A DNA stretch of 64,000 nucleotides from Paludibacteraceae bacterium. GTDB lineage: Bacteria > Bacteroidota > Bacteroidia > Bacteroidales > Paludibacteraceae. This document shows positions 9,947 through 19,711 of this stretch, piece after piece. The position numbers and the translations under genes are program-made. Where the stretch lies: NCBI GenBank assembly GCA_024405855.1, contig JAKSNZ010000005.1, positions 1 through 64,000 on the forward strand, read 5' to 3'. The notes under the pieces were generated by a model. The model made no database searches. It was not told where the DNA came from and saw nothing but the letters and a program-made list of their open reading frames with translations. Numbering within the stretch: the first letter of the stretch is position 1; each line of letters begins with the position of its first letter.

Positions 9947-10691
9947 TCTCTATCTCTTCTCTAAGTGTTTTGCTTTTTAATGCTCTTACAGCCCTACGGG
10001 AGGCGTCCTGTTGCGATTCCTTTTTGCTGGAACCCGTACCTTCCCCAATTTTTATTCCCTGCAGATATACAGAGGTGTGAAAAGTGGTAAGATTGTTGTC
10101 TCTGTTGAACTCTTCTCCGTCAGTCTGGAACTCAAATGTAACTCTTTCTCTTTGAGCCCATTCTATAAGTTTTGACTTGAAGTTGATATCGTGTTTTGCC
10201 GCCTGGTCAATATTGATGTACCCCTCCTTTATCAACTTAAGTATGAATTGTTTGCATTTTCCGTATCCTCTGTCAAGGTATATGGCTCCCATAAGTGCCT
10301 CAAAGGCATTTCCGTTTATGTGTACTTTTGTGAAATTACGGGTGCATCTTTCATCAATACACATCAGACGGTCAAGCCCTATTGCTATGGCAAGAGCGTC
10401 AAGAGACATTCTTTGTACAATTCTTGAACGGATACTTGTAAGTTCCCCTTCTTTCTTGTTAGGGAATCTGTTGTATAATATATCAGCAACAATAGTACCT
10501 AAAACGGAGTCTCCAAGATACTCCAAACGCTCATTGTTCAAAGAGTGTCCGTCTTTCTGAAGATGAACCGATTTGTGTACAAGAGCAAGTTTGTAAACAG
10601 ACATGTCAATAGGTCTGAATCCAAGTAATTTCTTTAGACTGAAATAAGGCTCCTCTTTTTTAGAGAAAATGTTAGTTAACCTCAAAAACAA
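9897..10691 (-). CDS. rnc: Ribonuclease III
   Basis: 264 residues. Cleaves double-stranded RNA during rRNA and mRNA processing. The catalytic signature is NERLEYLGDSVLG near 57-69, with a second acidic site in NAFEALMGAIYLD. A double-stranded RNA-binding domain occupies about 165-240. The ORF opens with TTG at 10691; the first in-frame ATG (MSVYKLALVHKS) would remove the conserved stretch before it (KKLLGFRPID), so a TTG start at 10691 or 10685 is more likely. It follows fabF by seven bases, as is common in Bacteroidales. Confidence 0.93.
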   Translation of the reverse strand: MFLRLTNIFSKKEEPYFSLKKLLGFRPIDMSVYKLALVHKSVHLQKDGHSLNNERLEYLGDSVLGTIVADILYNRFPNKKEGELTSIRSRIVQRMSLDALAIAIGLDRLMCIDERCTRNFTKVHINGNAFEALMGAIYLDRGYGKCKQFILKLIKEGYINIDQAAKHDINFKSKLIEWAQRERVTFEFQTDGEEFNRDNNLTTFHTSVYLQGIKIGEGTGSSKKESQQDASRRAVRALKSKTLREEIENAKENPTSEQDNISAS

Positions 10692-10698
10692 AGCAAAA

Positions 10699-11955
10699 TC
10701 AGTTTGAGAACTTTTTGAATATTATTGCTGCATTAAGTCCTCCAAATCCAAATGTATTAGAAAGTGCAGCCCTAATACTTCTTTTTTGCGGTTTATTGAA
10801 GGTAAAGTTCAATTTATAGTCAATGTTCTCATCTTCTTCTCCTGTAAAGTTGATAGTGGGAGGAACAATGTCATTCTTAATGGCAAGCACAGTGGCAACC
10901 GCTTCCGCGGCTCCTGCGGCACCAAGAAGGTGACCTGTCATTGATTTTGTTGAACTTATATTGAGTTTATAGGCGTGTTCACCAAAAACCTCTTTTATGG
11001 CTTTTACTTCAGAAGCGTCACCAACAGGGGTTGATGTGCCGTGTGCATTTATATAATCAATGTCAGAAGGTTGCATGCCAGCGTCTTCCAAAGCGGACTT
11101 CATTACGATAACCGCTCCAAGACCTTCAGGATGCGAAGCAGTCAGGTGATATGCATCGGACGATGCTCCTTCGCCTGCAACTTCAGCATAGATTTTTGCA
11201 CCTCTTTTCAGAGCGTGTTCCAACTCTTCAAGAACAAGACATCCGGCACCTTCACCCATAACAAAACCATCTCTGCTTTTACAGAACGGACGTGATGCCG
11301 TTTCCGGAGAGTCATTTCTTGTGGATAAAGCGTGCATTGAGCCAAAACCACCAAGTGAGCAAGGTGTGAGGGGTGCTTCCGCACCACCTGAAATAATGAC
11401 ATCGGCCTTTCCAAGCCTAATAAGATTGAAAGCGGTGCCAAGTGCACTGTTGCTTGAAGCACACGCAGATGCACATACAAAGTTGGGTCCGTGAAATCCA
11501 TATTCAATAGAGATATGACCGCCAACAATGTTGCTTATCATTTTAGGTATCAGGAAAGGATTTATCATAGGAGTTCCGTCTCCTGCATAGAATTCAGCGG
11601 TCTGCTCTTCATAATAGGTCAATCCGCCGATACCTACACCGTAAATAACTCCTATTCTGTCAAGATTTTCAGTTTCAGTATTTAAACCAGAGTCTTTTAT
11701 CGCCTCTCTTGCCGCTACAACGCCATATTGGGTGAAACGGTCCATTTTTCTTGCCTCTTTACGGTCAAAATGCTCCTCTGGTTTGAATCCTTTAACTTCA
11801 CATGCAAATTGTGTCTTGTGCTTTGATGCATCAAAAAGAGCAACAGGTTTGGCTCCGCTCACTCCGTTTAACAAGGCATTCCAGTACTCCGGTACTGAAT
11901 TACCTATGGGAGTCAACGCACCCAAACCCGTTACAACAACTCTTTTTAGTTCCAT
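10699..11955 (-). CDS. fabF: 3-oxoacyl-ACP synthase II
   Basis: 418 residues, the normal KAS II length. Condenses malonyl-ACP with acyl-ACP in type II fatty acid elongation. The catalytic triad is visible: Cys about 165 in CASACASS, His about 303 in NAHGTSTP and His about 340 in MTGHLLGAAG. It is preceded by acpP with a three-base gap and followed by rnc, so the ACP substrate and the synthase are coexpressed. This is the housekeeping enzyme; a separate ketosynthase lies at 26652. Confidence 0.96.
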   Translation of the reverse strand: MELKRVVVTGLGALTPIGNSVPEYWNALLNGVSGAKPVALFDASKHKTQFACEVKGFKPEEHFDRKEARKMDRFTQYGVVAAREAIKDSGLNTETENLDRIGVIYGVGIGGLTYYEEQTAEFYAGDGTPMINPFLIPKMISNIVGGHISIEYGFHGPNFVCASACASSNSALGTAFNLIRLGKADVIISGGAEAPLTPCSLGGFGSMHALSTRNDSPETASRPFCKSRDGFVMGEGAGCLVLEELEHALKRGAKIYAEVAGEGASSDAYHLTASHPEGLGAVIVMKSALEDAGMQPSDIDYINAHGTSTPVGDASEVKAIKEVFGEHAYKLNISSTKSMTGHLLGAAGAAEAVATVLAIKNDIVPPTINFTGEEDENIDYKLNFTFNKPQKRSIRAALSNTFGFGGLNAAIIFKKFSN

Positions 11956-11958
11956 ACC

Positions 11959-12204
11959 TTATTTTGCTGCTGCAGCCTCAATAAACTTGATAGCCTCACC
12001 AACAGTTGTAATTTTTTCTGCCTCTTCCTCAGGTATCTTGATGTCAAATACCTTTTCAAACTCCATAATCATCTCAACAGTGTCAAGAGAATCTGCTCCA
12101 AGGTCTCCTGAAAAACTTGCTGAATCAATTACTTCTGATTCCTCAACACTAAGTTTGTCAACAATAATTGCCTTTACTTTTGCTGCGATAGAATTATCTG
12201 CCAT
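11959..12204 (-). CDS. acpP: Acyl carrier protein
   Basis: 81 residues, acidic. Carries acyl chains on 4'-phosphopantetheine attached to Ser39 within GADSLDTVE, the standard ACP attachment motif. First gene of the fatty-acid operon, with a TATCTTTG promoter box 49 bases upstream of its ATG. Confidence 0.97.
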   Translation of the reverse strand: MADNSIAAKVKAIIVDKLSVEESEVIDSASFSGDLGADSLDTVEMIMEFEKVFDIKIPEEEAEKITTVGEAIKFIEAAAAK

Positions 12205-12252
12205 AGTTGTAAAAATTTAAGTTAAAAATACTTTTTTTAGTTTTTATCGTTG

Positions 12253-12260
12253 CAAAGATA
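12253..12260 (-). promoter_or_regulatory. -7 box of acpP-fabF-rnc operon
   Basis: Minus-strand TATCTTTG exactly matches TAnnTTTG, upstream of acpP in the divergent acpP/purN intergenic region. Confidence 0.6.
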
Positions 12261-12354
12261 ATAAAATTTTTTGAAAAACGCAATCTATTTTATGCTCTTT
12301 ATAAATTGTTGATAAGTTTTGGGCTCAAACGCCATAAAGATTTTGCAATTTACT

Positions 12355-12362
12355 TAATTTTG
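12355..12362 (+). promoter_or_regulatory. -7 box of purN
   Basis: TAATTTTG matches TAnnTTTG and lies only 8 bases before the purN ATG, implying a very short leader. Confidence 0.45.
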
Positions 12363-12370
12363 TAACTGTT

Positions 12371-12940
12371 ATGAAACGATTGGTAATTTTGGCTTCGGGC
12401 AGCGGAACTAACGCTGAAAACATTGCTAAGTATTTCAGCAATGACAAAAATGTGGAGATTGTATCCATTCTCTCAAACAAGAAGGATGCGTATGTGCTTC
12501 AAAGAGCGGAAAACTTGGGCATAAAGCACTCTTCTTTTACAAAAAGTGAGTTTGAGGACGGTACAGTAACCTCACTTATTAAAAGTATGAACCCTGATTT
12601 GGTGGTTCTGTCGGGCTTTTTATTAAAGGTACCTGAATCAATGGTAAAGGCATTTCCTCACGCAATAGTGAACATACATCCTGCTCTCCTTCCTAAATTC
12701 GGAGGCAAGGGTATGTATGGAGACCGTGTTCATGAGGCTGTTGTGGCATCGGGTGAGAAAGAGAGCGGAATAACAATCCACTACATTGATGAGAATTATG
12801 ACCAAGGCACCACAATTTTTCAGGCAAAATGTGAAGTTCTGCCTACAGACACACCGCATGATGTGGCAACTAAAGTGCATGCACTTGAATATCAGTGGTT
12901 CCCAAAAATATTAGAAAATATTATAAAGGAGAAAGGATAA
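12371..12940 (+). CDS. purN: Phosphoribosylglycinamide formyltransferase
   Basis: 189 residues. Transfers a formyl group from 10-formyltetrahydrofolate to glycinamide ribonucleotide in purine synthesis. The N-terminus LVILASGSGTNAENI is the nucleotide-binding loop. NIHPALLPKFGGKGMYG carries the conserved catalytic Asn and His, and HYIDENYDQG carries the catalytic Asp. The length is typical. It opens a plus-strand group with dnaE 22 bases downstream. Confidence 0.95.
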   Translation: MKRLVILASGSGTNAENIAKYFSNDKNVEIVSILSNKKDAYVLQRAENLGIKHSSFTKSEFEDGTVTSLIKSMNPDLVVLSGFLLKVPESMVKAFPHAIVNIHPALLPKFGGKGMYGDRVHEAVVASGEKESGITIHYIDENYDQGTTIFQAKCEVLPTDTPHDVATKVHALEYQWFPKILENIIKEKG

Positions 12941-12962
12941 ATTTAATTTCTCATTTAATCAA

Positions 12963-15900
12963 ATGTTCACCCACTTACACGTACACTCCCATTACTCTGT
13001 CCTTGACGGAATGTCAAAGGTACAGGAACTTTTTGACCGTGCCAGAGAGCTTGGTATGACATCGCTTGCTCTGACTGACCACGGCAATATGTTTGGTATT
13101 AAGGAGTTTACGGATATTGTCAATAAATATAACGGCAATCCTGACAATCCGCCGTTTAAGGCAATAATAGGAGTGGAGGCATATTGTGCAAGGCGTACCC
13201 TGTTTGACAAGGACCCAAACTTCAAGGTTCATGACTATAGAAGAGACCGCGATGTTGCTATTGACCGTAGCGGATGGCACCTTATTCTTCTGGCAAAAAA
13301 CAAGAAAGGCTATCAGAACCTTTGCAAAATTGTGACGCAGGCATGGGTTGACGGCTTTTATGACCGTCCACGTATTGACAAAAACATATTGGAGGCACAC
13401 AAGGAGGGCTTGATTGTGTGCTCCGCTTGCCTCGGCGGAGAGTTACCTTATTATATATTGAGAGGACAGCTAGATGAGGCTGAAAAGTCGGCACAATGGT
13501 TCAAAAGTGTTTTTGGAGATGATTATTACATTGAACTTCAAAGACATAAGACAAATAAGCCCGGTGGCGATACAGAAACTTACGAGCGTCAGAGTGAGGT
13601 TAATCCTGTTCTTATTGAAATTGCCCGTAAGTATAATATTAAGATTATTGCCTCAAACGATGTCCACTTTGTGCTTGAAAAACATGCTGAGGCTCATGAA
13701 CGGTTGATATGTATAAGTACAGGAGCTAAACTGATTGATGAGAACCGTATGCGATACACCAAGCAGGAGTGGCTGAAATCGCCTGAAGAGATGGCTGAAA
13801 TTTTTTCAGATATACCTGAAGCCATTGAAAACACGCAGGAGATAGTTGACAAAATAGAGCCGTACAGCATCAACTCAGACCCCATTATGCCCAAATTTGA
13901 CATTCCTGCTGAATTTGGCACAGAGGAGGAGTATAGAAAACGGTTTACAGAGGAGGATTTGTTCAATGAATTCACCCGTAATGAAAAAGGTGAGGTTGTT
14001 TTGTCACAGGAAGCGGCAGAAAAGAAAATTGTGAAACTTGGAGGTTATGAAAAACTCTACAGAATAAAACTTGAAGCGGACTATCTTGCAAAACTTGCTT
14101 GGGATGGTGCAAAAATGCGTTATGGAGAGAATCTGAGCGATACCATAAAGGAGAACATAACTTTTGAGCTTCACACAATGAAGACAATGGGTTTCCCAGG
14201 CTATTTCCTTATTGTAATGGATTACATAAGGGCTGCAAGGGAGGAATTGGATGTAAGCGTTGGACCAGGTCGTGGAAGTGCGGCAGGAAGTGTGGTTGCC
14301 TATTGTTTAAGAATAACGGATATTGACCCGTTAAGGTATGACCTTCTGTTTGAAAGATTCCTGAATCCTGACCGTATATCATTGCCCGATATTGATGTTG
14401 ATTTTGATGATGACGGACGTGCCGCCGTGCTTGACTATGTTACACGCAAATATGGGAAGGAGCGTGTGGCTCATATTATAACGTATGGCACAATGGCAAC
14501 AAAGTCAAGTATTAAGGATGTTGGCAGAATACAGAATATACCGTTGCCCGATGTAAATAAGGTTGTAAGTTATGTTCCGTCCAAGTTCCCTGAAGACCCA
14601 AAGACAGGCAAGGCTCCTGCCGTAACGGTTGAGAACTGTATTAAGATGGTGCCTGAATTGCAGCAGGTAAGGTATGGGGGAGATGGTAATCCTATGTCTC
14701 AGGTGTTGGAGTATGCAGAGCAGTTGGAAGGCACTATAAGGCAGATAGGAATCCATGCGTGCGGTGTAATCATAGGTGCTGATGACCTTATTAAGTTTGC
14801 TCCGTTAAGTACGGTAAAAGATAAGAACACAGGCGAGGATGTGCTTGTAACAGAATATGACGGGCATGTGGTAGAATCGGTGGGGCTTATAAAAATGGAC
14901 TTCTTAGGTCTAAGCACATTGTCCATTATAAAGGAGGCGTTACATAACATAAAGATTACCAGAGGTATAGACCTTGATATTGACCATGTGCCAATAGATG
15001 ACCCTGTCACTTTCAAACTTTACGGAGAAGGCAGAACTATAGGAACATTCCAATTTGAGTCTCCAGGCATGCAGAAATATTTGCGGGAGTTAAAACCAAC
15101 TGTGTTTGAAGACCTTATAGCCATGAATGCTCTGTATCGTCCGGGACCTATAGAGTATATACCTGATTTCATTGACAGAAAACTTGGCAGAAAACCTATT
15201 GAGTATGACATTCCTGTAATGGAAAAGTACTTGAAGGATACATACGGCATTACCGTTTATCAGGAGCAGGTGATGTTGCTCAGCCGTTTGCTTTCAGGAT
15301 TTACAAGAGGTCAGTCAGATACGCTGCGTAAGGCAATGGGAAAGAAACAGCGTAAAGTGCTGGATGAACTTAAACCTAAATTCATTAACGGTGGTGTTGC
15401 AAACGGACATGACCCGCAAAAATTGGAGAAAATATGGTCAGATTGGGAGGCTTTTGCAAAATATGCGTTCAATAAGTCTCATGCCACTTGCTATGCTTGG
15501 GTGGCGTATCAAACTGCTTACTTGAAAGCAAATTACCCTGCTGAATACATGGCTGCCAACCTTACCCGCAATAAGGATGACATTACTGAGGTAACCAAAT
15601 TTATGGCTGAGTGTAAGGCTATGGGTATTAAGGTTTTGGGACCAGATGTCAACGAAAGTTATCTTCACTTTGTACCTAATGACAAAGGGGATATCCGTTT
15701 TGGACTTGGCGGTATAAAAGGAGTGGGAGAGGGAGCGGTTGAGGCTATTGTAAATGCAAGGCAAAATGGTGGCAGGTTCAAGGATATTTATGATTTCTTT
15801 GAAAGGGTGAATCTTTCAGCCTGCAATAAGAAAGCCATTGAGTGTCTTGTATATAGCGGTTCTTTTGATAATTTGGGCATTACAAGGGAGCAACTTATGG

Positions 15901-16841
15901 CTGATACAAAGCGCGGAATGAATATGATAGAGGTGCTGATGCACTATGGCAACACTTTTCAGCAGTCAAAGTCATCAATGCAGTATTCTCTATTTGGCGA
16001 TACCGTTGAAATACAACATCCTGCACTTTCTCAGGTTGCCCCGTGGGATACATTATTCAAATTGCGTAATGAGAGAGAGGTGATAGGAATGTATATATCG
16101 GCGCATCCGCTTGATAAATATAAAGTCATGCTTAATGCGTTAGGTGTCAAGCCTGTTTCCATTCTTGATGACAGAACTTCTCTTGTGGAGAAATATCCTG
16201 AGGGTACAAGGCTTTCATTTGGTGGTATCATTACTGATGTGACTGAAAAAATAGGCAGTAGCGGAAAGCCATTTATTACTATGGCACTCGAGGATTTTTG
16301 GGGTAACGGCTCATTTATTCTTGGCGGAAAGATGTTTAAGGAGTATCGCAATGTGTTTATGCCAAACATGTTTGTTTATGTTACAGGCGTTATGGCTGAA
16401 AGGTATCAGCGTAAAGAGGATAGAGATGCGGGCAAGCCTAAGGAGTATTCTTTCTCCGTTGATAGGATAGAACTCTTGGATGAGGTGCGAAGAGGCATAA
16501 GTTTTGATATAAATCTTGACATTCCGCTTGAAAGTGTGCAGACAGACTTGATAGAGACCTTGGGCGATTCTTTCCTGCAGCAACAGACTGCTGATGATAT
16601 TCCTGCCACAATATATGTAAATGTCTATGACAAGGAGACTCATTCTGTTGTTAATTTCAAGGGAAAGCAGAATGTAATGCTTAATGAAAAGGTCTTTGAT
16701 ATGTTGCAGTCATACGTTGGAAGTGAAGAAAATGTTTCAGACGATACACAACCGGCAGATGTAGGTTCTGATGATGATACGGTTGCCGCTCCTATGGGAC
16801 AAACAGAGTCAGTGCTTACATTCTCAATAAACGCCAGATAA
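12963..16841 (+). CDS. dnaE: DNA polymerase III alpha subunit
   Basis: 1292 residues. Main replicative polymerase. The PHP domain starts at residue 1 with HLHVHSHYSVLDG and LTDHGNMFG, retaining metal-binding His residues. The polymerase palm contains GPGRGSAAGSVV and PDIDVDFDDDGR near 474-486 with catalytic Asp residues. A clamp-binding sequence QYSLF lies near residue 1005. An OB-fold region follows (about 1070-1150), then a variable tail rich in Asp, typical of Bacteroidota DnaE. Only the DnaE type is present here, not PolC. Confidence 0.97.
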   Translation: MFTHLHVHSHYSVLDGMSKVQELFDRARELGMTSLALTDHGNMFGIKEFTDIVNKYNGNPDNPPFKAIIGVEAYCARRTLFDKDPNFKVHDYRRDRDVAIDRSGWHLILLAKNKKGYQNLCKIVTQAWVDGFYDRPRIDKNILEAHKEGLIVCSACLGGELPYYILRGQLDEAEKSAQWFKSVFGDDYYIELQRHKTNKPGGDTETYERQSEVNPVLIEIARKYNIKIIASNDVHFVLEKHAEAHERLICISTGAKLIDENRMRYTKQEWLKSPEEMAEIFSDIPEAIENTQEIVDKIEPYSINSDPIMPKFDIPAEFGTEEEYRKRFTEEDLFNEFTRNEKGEVVLSQEAAEKKIVKLGGYEKLYRIKLEADYLAKLAWDGAKMRYGENLSDTIKENITFELHTMKTMGFPGYFLIVMDYIRAAREELDVSVGPGRGSAAGSVVAYCLRITDIDPLRYDLLFERFLNPDRISLPDIDVDFDDDGRAAVLDYVTRKYGKERVAHIITYGTMATKSSIKDVGRIQNIPLPDVNKVVSYVPSKFPEDPKTGKAPAVTVENCIKMVPELQQVRYGGDGNPMSQVLEYAEQLEGTIRQIGIHACGVIIGADDLIKFAPLSTVKDKNTGEDVLVTEYDGHVVESVGLIKMDFLGLSTLSIIKEALHNIKITRGIDLDIDHVPIDDPVTFKLYGEGRTIGTFQFESPGMQKYLRELKPTVFEDLIAMNALYRPGPIEYIPDFIDRKLGRKPIEYDIPVMEKYLKDTYGITVYQEQVMLLSRLLSGFTRGQSDTLRKAMGKKQRKVLDELKPKFINGGVANGHDPQKLEKIWSDWEAFAKYAFNKSHATCYAWVAYQTAYLKANYPAEYMAANLTRNKDDITEVTKFMAECKAMGIKVLGPDVNESYLHFVPNDKGDIRFGLGGIKGVGEGAVEAIVNARQNGGRFKDIYDFFERVNLSACNKKAIECLVYSGSFDNLGITREQLMADTKRGMNMIEVLMHYGNTFQQSKSSMQYSLFGDTVEIQHPALSQVAPWDTLFKLRNEREVIGMYISAHPLDKYKVMLNALGVKPVSILDDRTSLVEKYPEGTRLSFGGIITDVTEKIGSSGKPFITMALEDFWGNGSFILGGKMFKEYRNVFMPNMFVYVTGVMAERYQRKEDRDAGKPKEYSFSVDRIELLDEVRRGISFDINLDIPLESVQTDLIETLGDSFLQQQTADDIPATIYVNVYDKETHSVVNFKGKQNVMLNEKVFDMLQSYVGSEENVSDDTQPADVGSDDDTVAAPMGQTESVLTFSINAR

Positions 16842-16897
16842 GTTGATAATGTTAATAACTTGTTTCAATTTATGTGGGAGACTAAAATAAAATTGTA

Positions 16898-16905
16898 TAT
16901 TTTTG
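16898..16905 (+). promoter_or_regulatory. -7 box of trxA
   Basis: TATTTTTG matches TAnnTTTG, 35 bases before the trxA ATG in the dnaE-trxA gap. Confidence 0.5.
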
Positions 16906-16939
16906 TCATTCGGAAATAGAAACTAAATTTTACAAAGAT

Positions 16940-17248
16940 ATGGAACTAAATGAACAGAATTTTCAAGAGACATTGAACAACAATGCGGTGGTTGTTGTTG
17001 ATTTTTGGGCAACTTGGTGCGGACCATGCAAAATGGTGGGACCTGTTATTGAATCACTTGCAAAGGATTATGAAGGCAAGGCTGTAATAGGTAAGGTTGA
17101 TATTGAGGAGAATGATGACATTACAACACAATACGGAATCCGTAATGTGCCTACAGTGTTGTTCTTTAAGAACGGTCAGTTGGTTGATAAGGTTGTTGGT
17201 GCAGGTCCACGCAGCATGTATGAGGACAAACTTAAAGCGTTGCTTTAA
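16940..17248 (+). CDS. trxA: Thioredoxin
   Basis: 102 residues, cytoplasmic with no signal peptide. Reduces protein disulfides through Cys27 and Cys30 of the WCGPC active site. The cis-Pro loop ([11 protein letters not shown]) is also conserved. The 3' end overlaps the convergent folE gene by 17 bases. Confidence 0.96.
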   Translation: MELNEQNFQETLNNNAVVVVDFWATWCGPCKMVGPVIESLAKDYEGKAVIGKVDIEENDDITTQYGIRNVPTVLFFKNGQLVDKVVGAGPRSMYEDKLKALL

Positions 17249-17837
17249 TATTGTTTGAACCTAACAGTGCAAATGCCTCTGCTCTTGCGGAGGCATTTTT
17301 GTCAAATATACCTCTGCAAATTGTGGTGATGGTTTTTGCTCCTGGTTTCTTTATGCCTCTTGCAGTCATGCAACTGTGTTCTCCCTCAACATAAACAGCA
17401 ACATCTTCACTGCCTGTTGCAAGAGAGATTATTTCTGCAATATCTGATGCAATACGCTCTTGAAGTTGAAGTCTGTGACACACCATTTCCGCTATTCTTG
17501 CAATTTTGCTTAAGCCGATGACCTTATCTTTTGGCTTGTAGATAACATTTACGGTCATATTGTACATAAGTGCAATATGATGCTCGCAAAAACTGAATAC
17601 AGGAATATCTCTTACTACAACATAGTTTCCGCATCGTGGCACGCACATGTCATCAGCGTCAAAAGTCTTTGAATATTTTTCAGCAATCTGACTGTTTGTG
17701 TATGCAATGCCCCTGAAAACCTCTTCGCACATACGGGCAACACGTTCAGGAGTTTCAGCAAGCCCTTCTCTTTCAGGGTCTTCACCTAATGCCAAAAGAA
17801 ACTCACGTGTAAGTTGCTTGATTTTTTCTGTATCCAT
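17232..17837 (-). CDS. folE: GTP cyclohydrolase I
   Basis: 201 residues from ATG 17837; the longer reading begins with GTG at 17846. Converts GTP to 7,8-dihydroneopterin triphosphate. Zinc and catalytic residues are visible in [10 protein letters not shown] and in [17 protein letters not shown]. The [14 protein letters not shown] helix is typical. It lies directly downstream of queE and queD, which suggests that in this operon it supplies the 7-deazaguanine (queuosine) pathway as well as, or instead of, folate. Confidence 0.94.
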   Translation of the reverse strand: MDTEKIKQLTREFLLALGEDPEREGLAETPERVARMCEEVFRGIAYTNSQIAEKYSKTFDADDMCVPRCGNYVVVRDIPVFSFCEHHIALMYNMTVNVIYKPKDKVIGLSKIARIAEMVCHRLQLQERIASDIAEIISLATGSEDVAVYVEGEHSCMTARGIKKPGAKTITTICRGIFDKNASARAEAFALLGSNNIKATL

Positions 17838-17838
17838 T

Positions 17839-18489
17839 TTATACACCTCTTTTATTTGGTTCCCAAATGTATTTGTGCATTTGGAGTTGTAGTTTTATAT
17901 TGCAAAGTTTCTCAATTTTCATTCTTTCCACAACAGTTGCAGGCTCCATTTTACCAAAAACTGTACTGAAATAGACTTGTGTCAGTGTGTCAAGATTATA
18001 TTTTCCAACTATTTCAACCGCTCTGTTCAGGTCTGATTCTGACGCTATTACAAATTTATATGCATCAGTTTTCCGCACCGATGCCAAATTTGGAGTGTAC
18101 ATTCTATCCTCCATTCCGCTGTCAGGCAGTTTGTAGTCAACTACAAAATGAATGTTGCTCCCAATCCTGAACTGTTCAATGGGAATGGCTCCGTTAGTCT
18201 CAATATGTACCTGATAATCAGCAAGTCTTGACAGTAAACCTATTAGTCCTGGCTGTAACAGCGGTTCGCCACCTGTAAGGGTTACGTGTGTCATGCCTGT
18301 TGATTTTATATAGTCTGCTATTTCAGCGGCACTCATATCGGTGCAGTTAACTTCTTTTGCCTCCCAAGCGTAGGAAGTGTCGCACCATGCACAACGCAGA
18401 TTGCACCCTGCAAACCTTATAAACACAGATAACGCTCCTGCCGTAGGTCCTTCTCCGTCTATTGATATGAACTTTTCAATTACTTTCAT
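17839..18489 (-). CDS. queE: 7-carboxy-7-deazaguanine synthase
   Basis: 216 residues from ATG 18489. The longer reading uses TTG at 18513, and [15 protein letters not shown] is the normal family start. Radical SAM enzyme that rearranges carboxytetrahydropterin to CDG. The iron-sulfur cluster cysteines are C29, C33 and C36 (CNLRCAWC), followed by the SAM-binding GGEPLLQ motif. Its stop lies one base before the folE ATG, and it begins five bases after queD. Confidence 0.92.
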   Translation of the reverse strand: MKVIEKFISIDGEGPTAGALSVFIRFAGCNLRCAWCDTSYAWEAKEVNCTDMSAAEIADYIKSTGMTHVTLTGGEPLLQPGLIGLLSRLADYQVHIETNGAIPIEQFRIGSNIHFVVDYKLPDSGMEDRMYTPNLASVRKTDAYKFVIASESDLNRAVEIVGKYNLDTLTQVYFSTVFGKMEPATVVERMKIEKLCNIKLQLQMHKYIWEPNKRGV

Positions 18490-18494
18490 TTGTG

Positions 18495-18920
18495 TTATTG
18501 GCAGTAAATGCAACTGTTATTAGGGGTTTCAAATAGTTCCACTTCACTGACATTCAGCCCTTTTGACTTTAGCATATTGTAGATGTACCGGCTCATCTCC
18601 TCACATGTGGGGCGGAAAGGGGTCATAACAATAGAGAATGCGTTTGGCAGATTCTCCAACGCTTTTTTGGTGCTTCTGCCGTCTTCATTGTCCTCAATAA
18701 GAAGTTTGTGGTCAAAAAACGCCTCAACCTCTTTAAGTATCTCCTTAATTTTGCTGAAATCTTCAACCATTCCTCTTGTGTGTCCATCCTTTTGCAGTTC
18801 TTCACTGCATAGTGTGGCAACAAGTTTGTATCGGTGTCCGTGAATATTGGCACATTTGCCGTTATACCCACTCAAGTAATGTGCTGAATCAAATTCAATA
18901 ATGTTTTTTACTTTAAACAT
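18495..18920 (-). CDS. queD: 6-carboxytetrahydropterin synthase
   Basis: 141 residues from ATG 18920; the longer reading begins with GTG at 18953. Converts dihydroneopterin triphosphate to 6-carboxytetrahydropterin. Zinc ligands His14, His27 and His29 and catalytic Cys23 sit in FDSAHYLSGYNGKCANIHGHRY; the C-terminal PTCEEMSRYI and ETPNNSCIY motifs are also conserved. First gene of the queD-queE-folE operon. queC is not in this window. Confidence 0.92.
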   Translation of the reverse strand: MFKVKNIIEFDSAHYLSGYNGKCANIHGHRYKLVATLCSEELQKDGHTRGMVEDFSKIKEILKEVEAFFDHKLLIEDNEDGRSTKKALENLPNAFSIVMTPFRPTCEEMSRYIYNMLKSKGLNVSEVELFETPNNSCIYCQ

Positions 18921-19012
18921 ATTAAGGTAGGTTCTATTTATTAGTGTTTCCACAAAGCCTGGTTTTGTTTAGTGACAGGATGGTCTAATCGAACTGTCAG
19001 TAGTTTCGTCTG

Positions 19013-19020
19013 CAAAAGTA
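19013..19020 (-). promoter_or_regulatory. -7 box of queD operon
   Basis: Minus-strand TACTTTTG matches TAnnTTTG. It predicts a leader of about 85 bases before queD. Confidence 0.5.
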
Positions 19021-19033
19021 CAAATATTTTTAC

Positions 19034-19041
19034 TAATTTTG
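19034..19041 (+). promoter_or_regulatory. -7 box of gldD-like gene
   Basis: TAATTTTG matches TAnnTTTG. The predicted transcript start near 19048 favours translation from ATG 19067 over ATG 19052. Confidence 0.5.
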
Positions 19042-19066
19042 TAGCGGATTTATGACATTATTGCAA

Positions 19067-19630
19067 ATGAAGGTTAAATTTCTTATAACAGCAATGTTTC
19101 TTGCACTGATTTTGGTATCGTGTAACAGCAATACACCAAAACCAAGAGGGTATTTCCGTATTGCTTTGGATGAAAAAACATACGATACGGTAAATTTGCA
19201 GGAACCCGTTTCATTTGAATATCCGTCAAATGTGGCAAGAATTGTGTATCACAGGGCAGAAGAGGAGTTCTTTGATATTGAATACCCAAAGTATAATGCA
19301 AGAATATATTGCTCATATAAAGATATTGACGGAAATTTTTATGCCATATCTGAAGATTCCAGGAATTTTGTCTATAAGCATGTAATCAAGGCGGATGCCA
19401 TATCGGAGCAACCGTTTGAGGCACCTGAGCGGAGTATGTACGGTATTTTGTATTTGATAAAAGGAAATACCGCATCGCAAGTACAGTTTCTGCTGACTGA
19501 TAGCGTAAAACATTTTTTACGTGGGGCACTATATTTTAACAACAGACCTAATAAAGATTCCATTGCACCTGTGGCAGACTATATTACAGATGATATTGTA
19601 AGGTTAATGGAAACAGCGGAGTGGAAATAA
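19067..19630 (+). CDS. gldD: GldD-like gliding-motility lipoprotein
   Basis: 187 residues from ATG 19067, giving a standard lipoprotein signal with lipobox Cys19 (ILVSC). The start of the mature protein, PKPRGYFRIAL, and the C-terminal pattern (ALYFNNRPNKDSIAPVADYI, then VRLMETAEWK) match the GldD family as I know it. GldD is required for gliding and type IX secretion-linked motility in flavobacteria. In non-gliding Bacteroidales its role is uncertain. An alternative ATG lies at 19052. Confidence 0.8.
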   Translation: MKVKFLITAMFLALILVSCNSNTPKPRGYFRIALDEKTYDTVNLQEPVSFEYPSNVARIVYHRAEEEFFDIEYPKYNARIYCSYKDIDGNFYAISEDSRNFVYKHVIKADAISEQPFEAPERSMYGILYLIKGNTASQVQFLLTDSVKHFLRGALYFNNRPNKDSIAPVADYITDDIVRLMETAEWK

Positions 19631-19653
19631 TTATGAAAAAAATCAATATTTTT

Positions 19654-19684
19654 TTTGTTGATATGAAAATTTGATGTATCTTTG
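19654..19684 (+). promoter_or_regulatory. Promoter of tRNA-Asp/rpmE2 transcript
   Basis: TTTG at 19654-19657, 19 bases, then TATCTTTG at 19677-19684. This matches both Bacteroidota promoter elements and spacing, and gives a start a few bases upstream of the tRNA. Confidence 0.65.
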
Positions 19685-19711
19685 CAGTCGCTTTGGGAAT
19701 AAAATCTCAAT

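Noticed and set aside
13014-16643. Long open frames opposite dnaE
   Set aside because: They are antisense shadows of a conserved gene, with no promoters, family motifs or coherent composition.
18921-19012. Possible preQ1 riboswitch in the queD leader
   Set aside because: The 85-base leader shows only weak stems and no sequence resembling the preQ1 classes I know.
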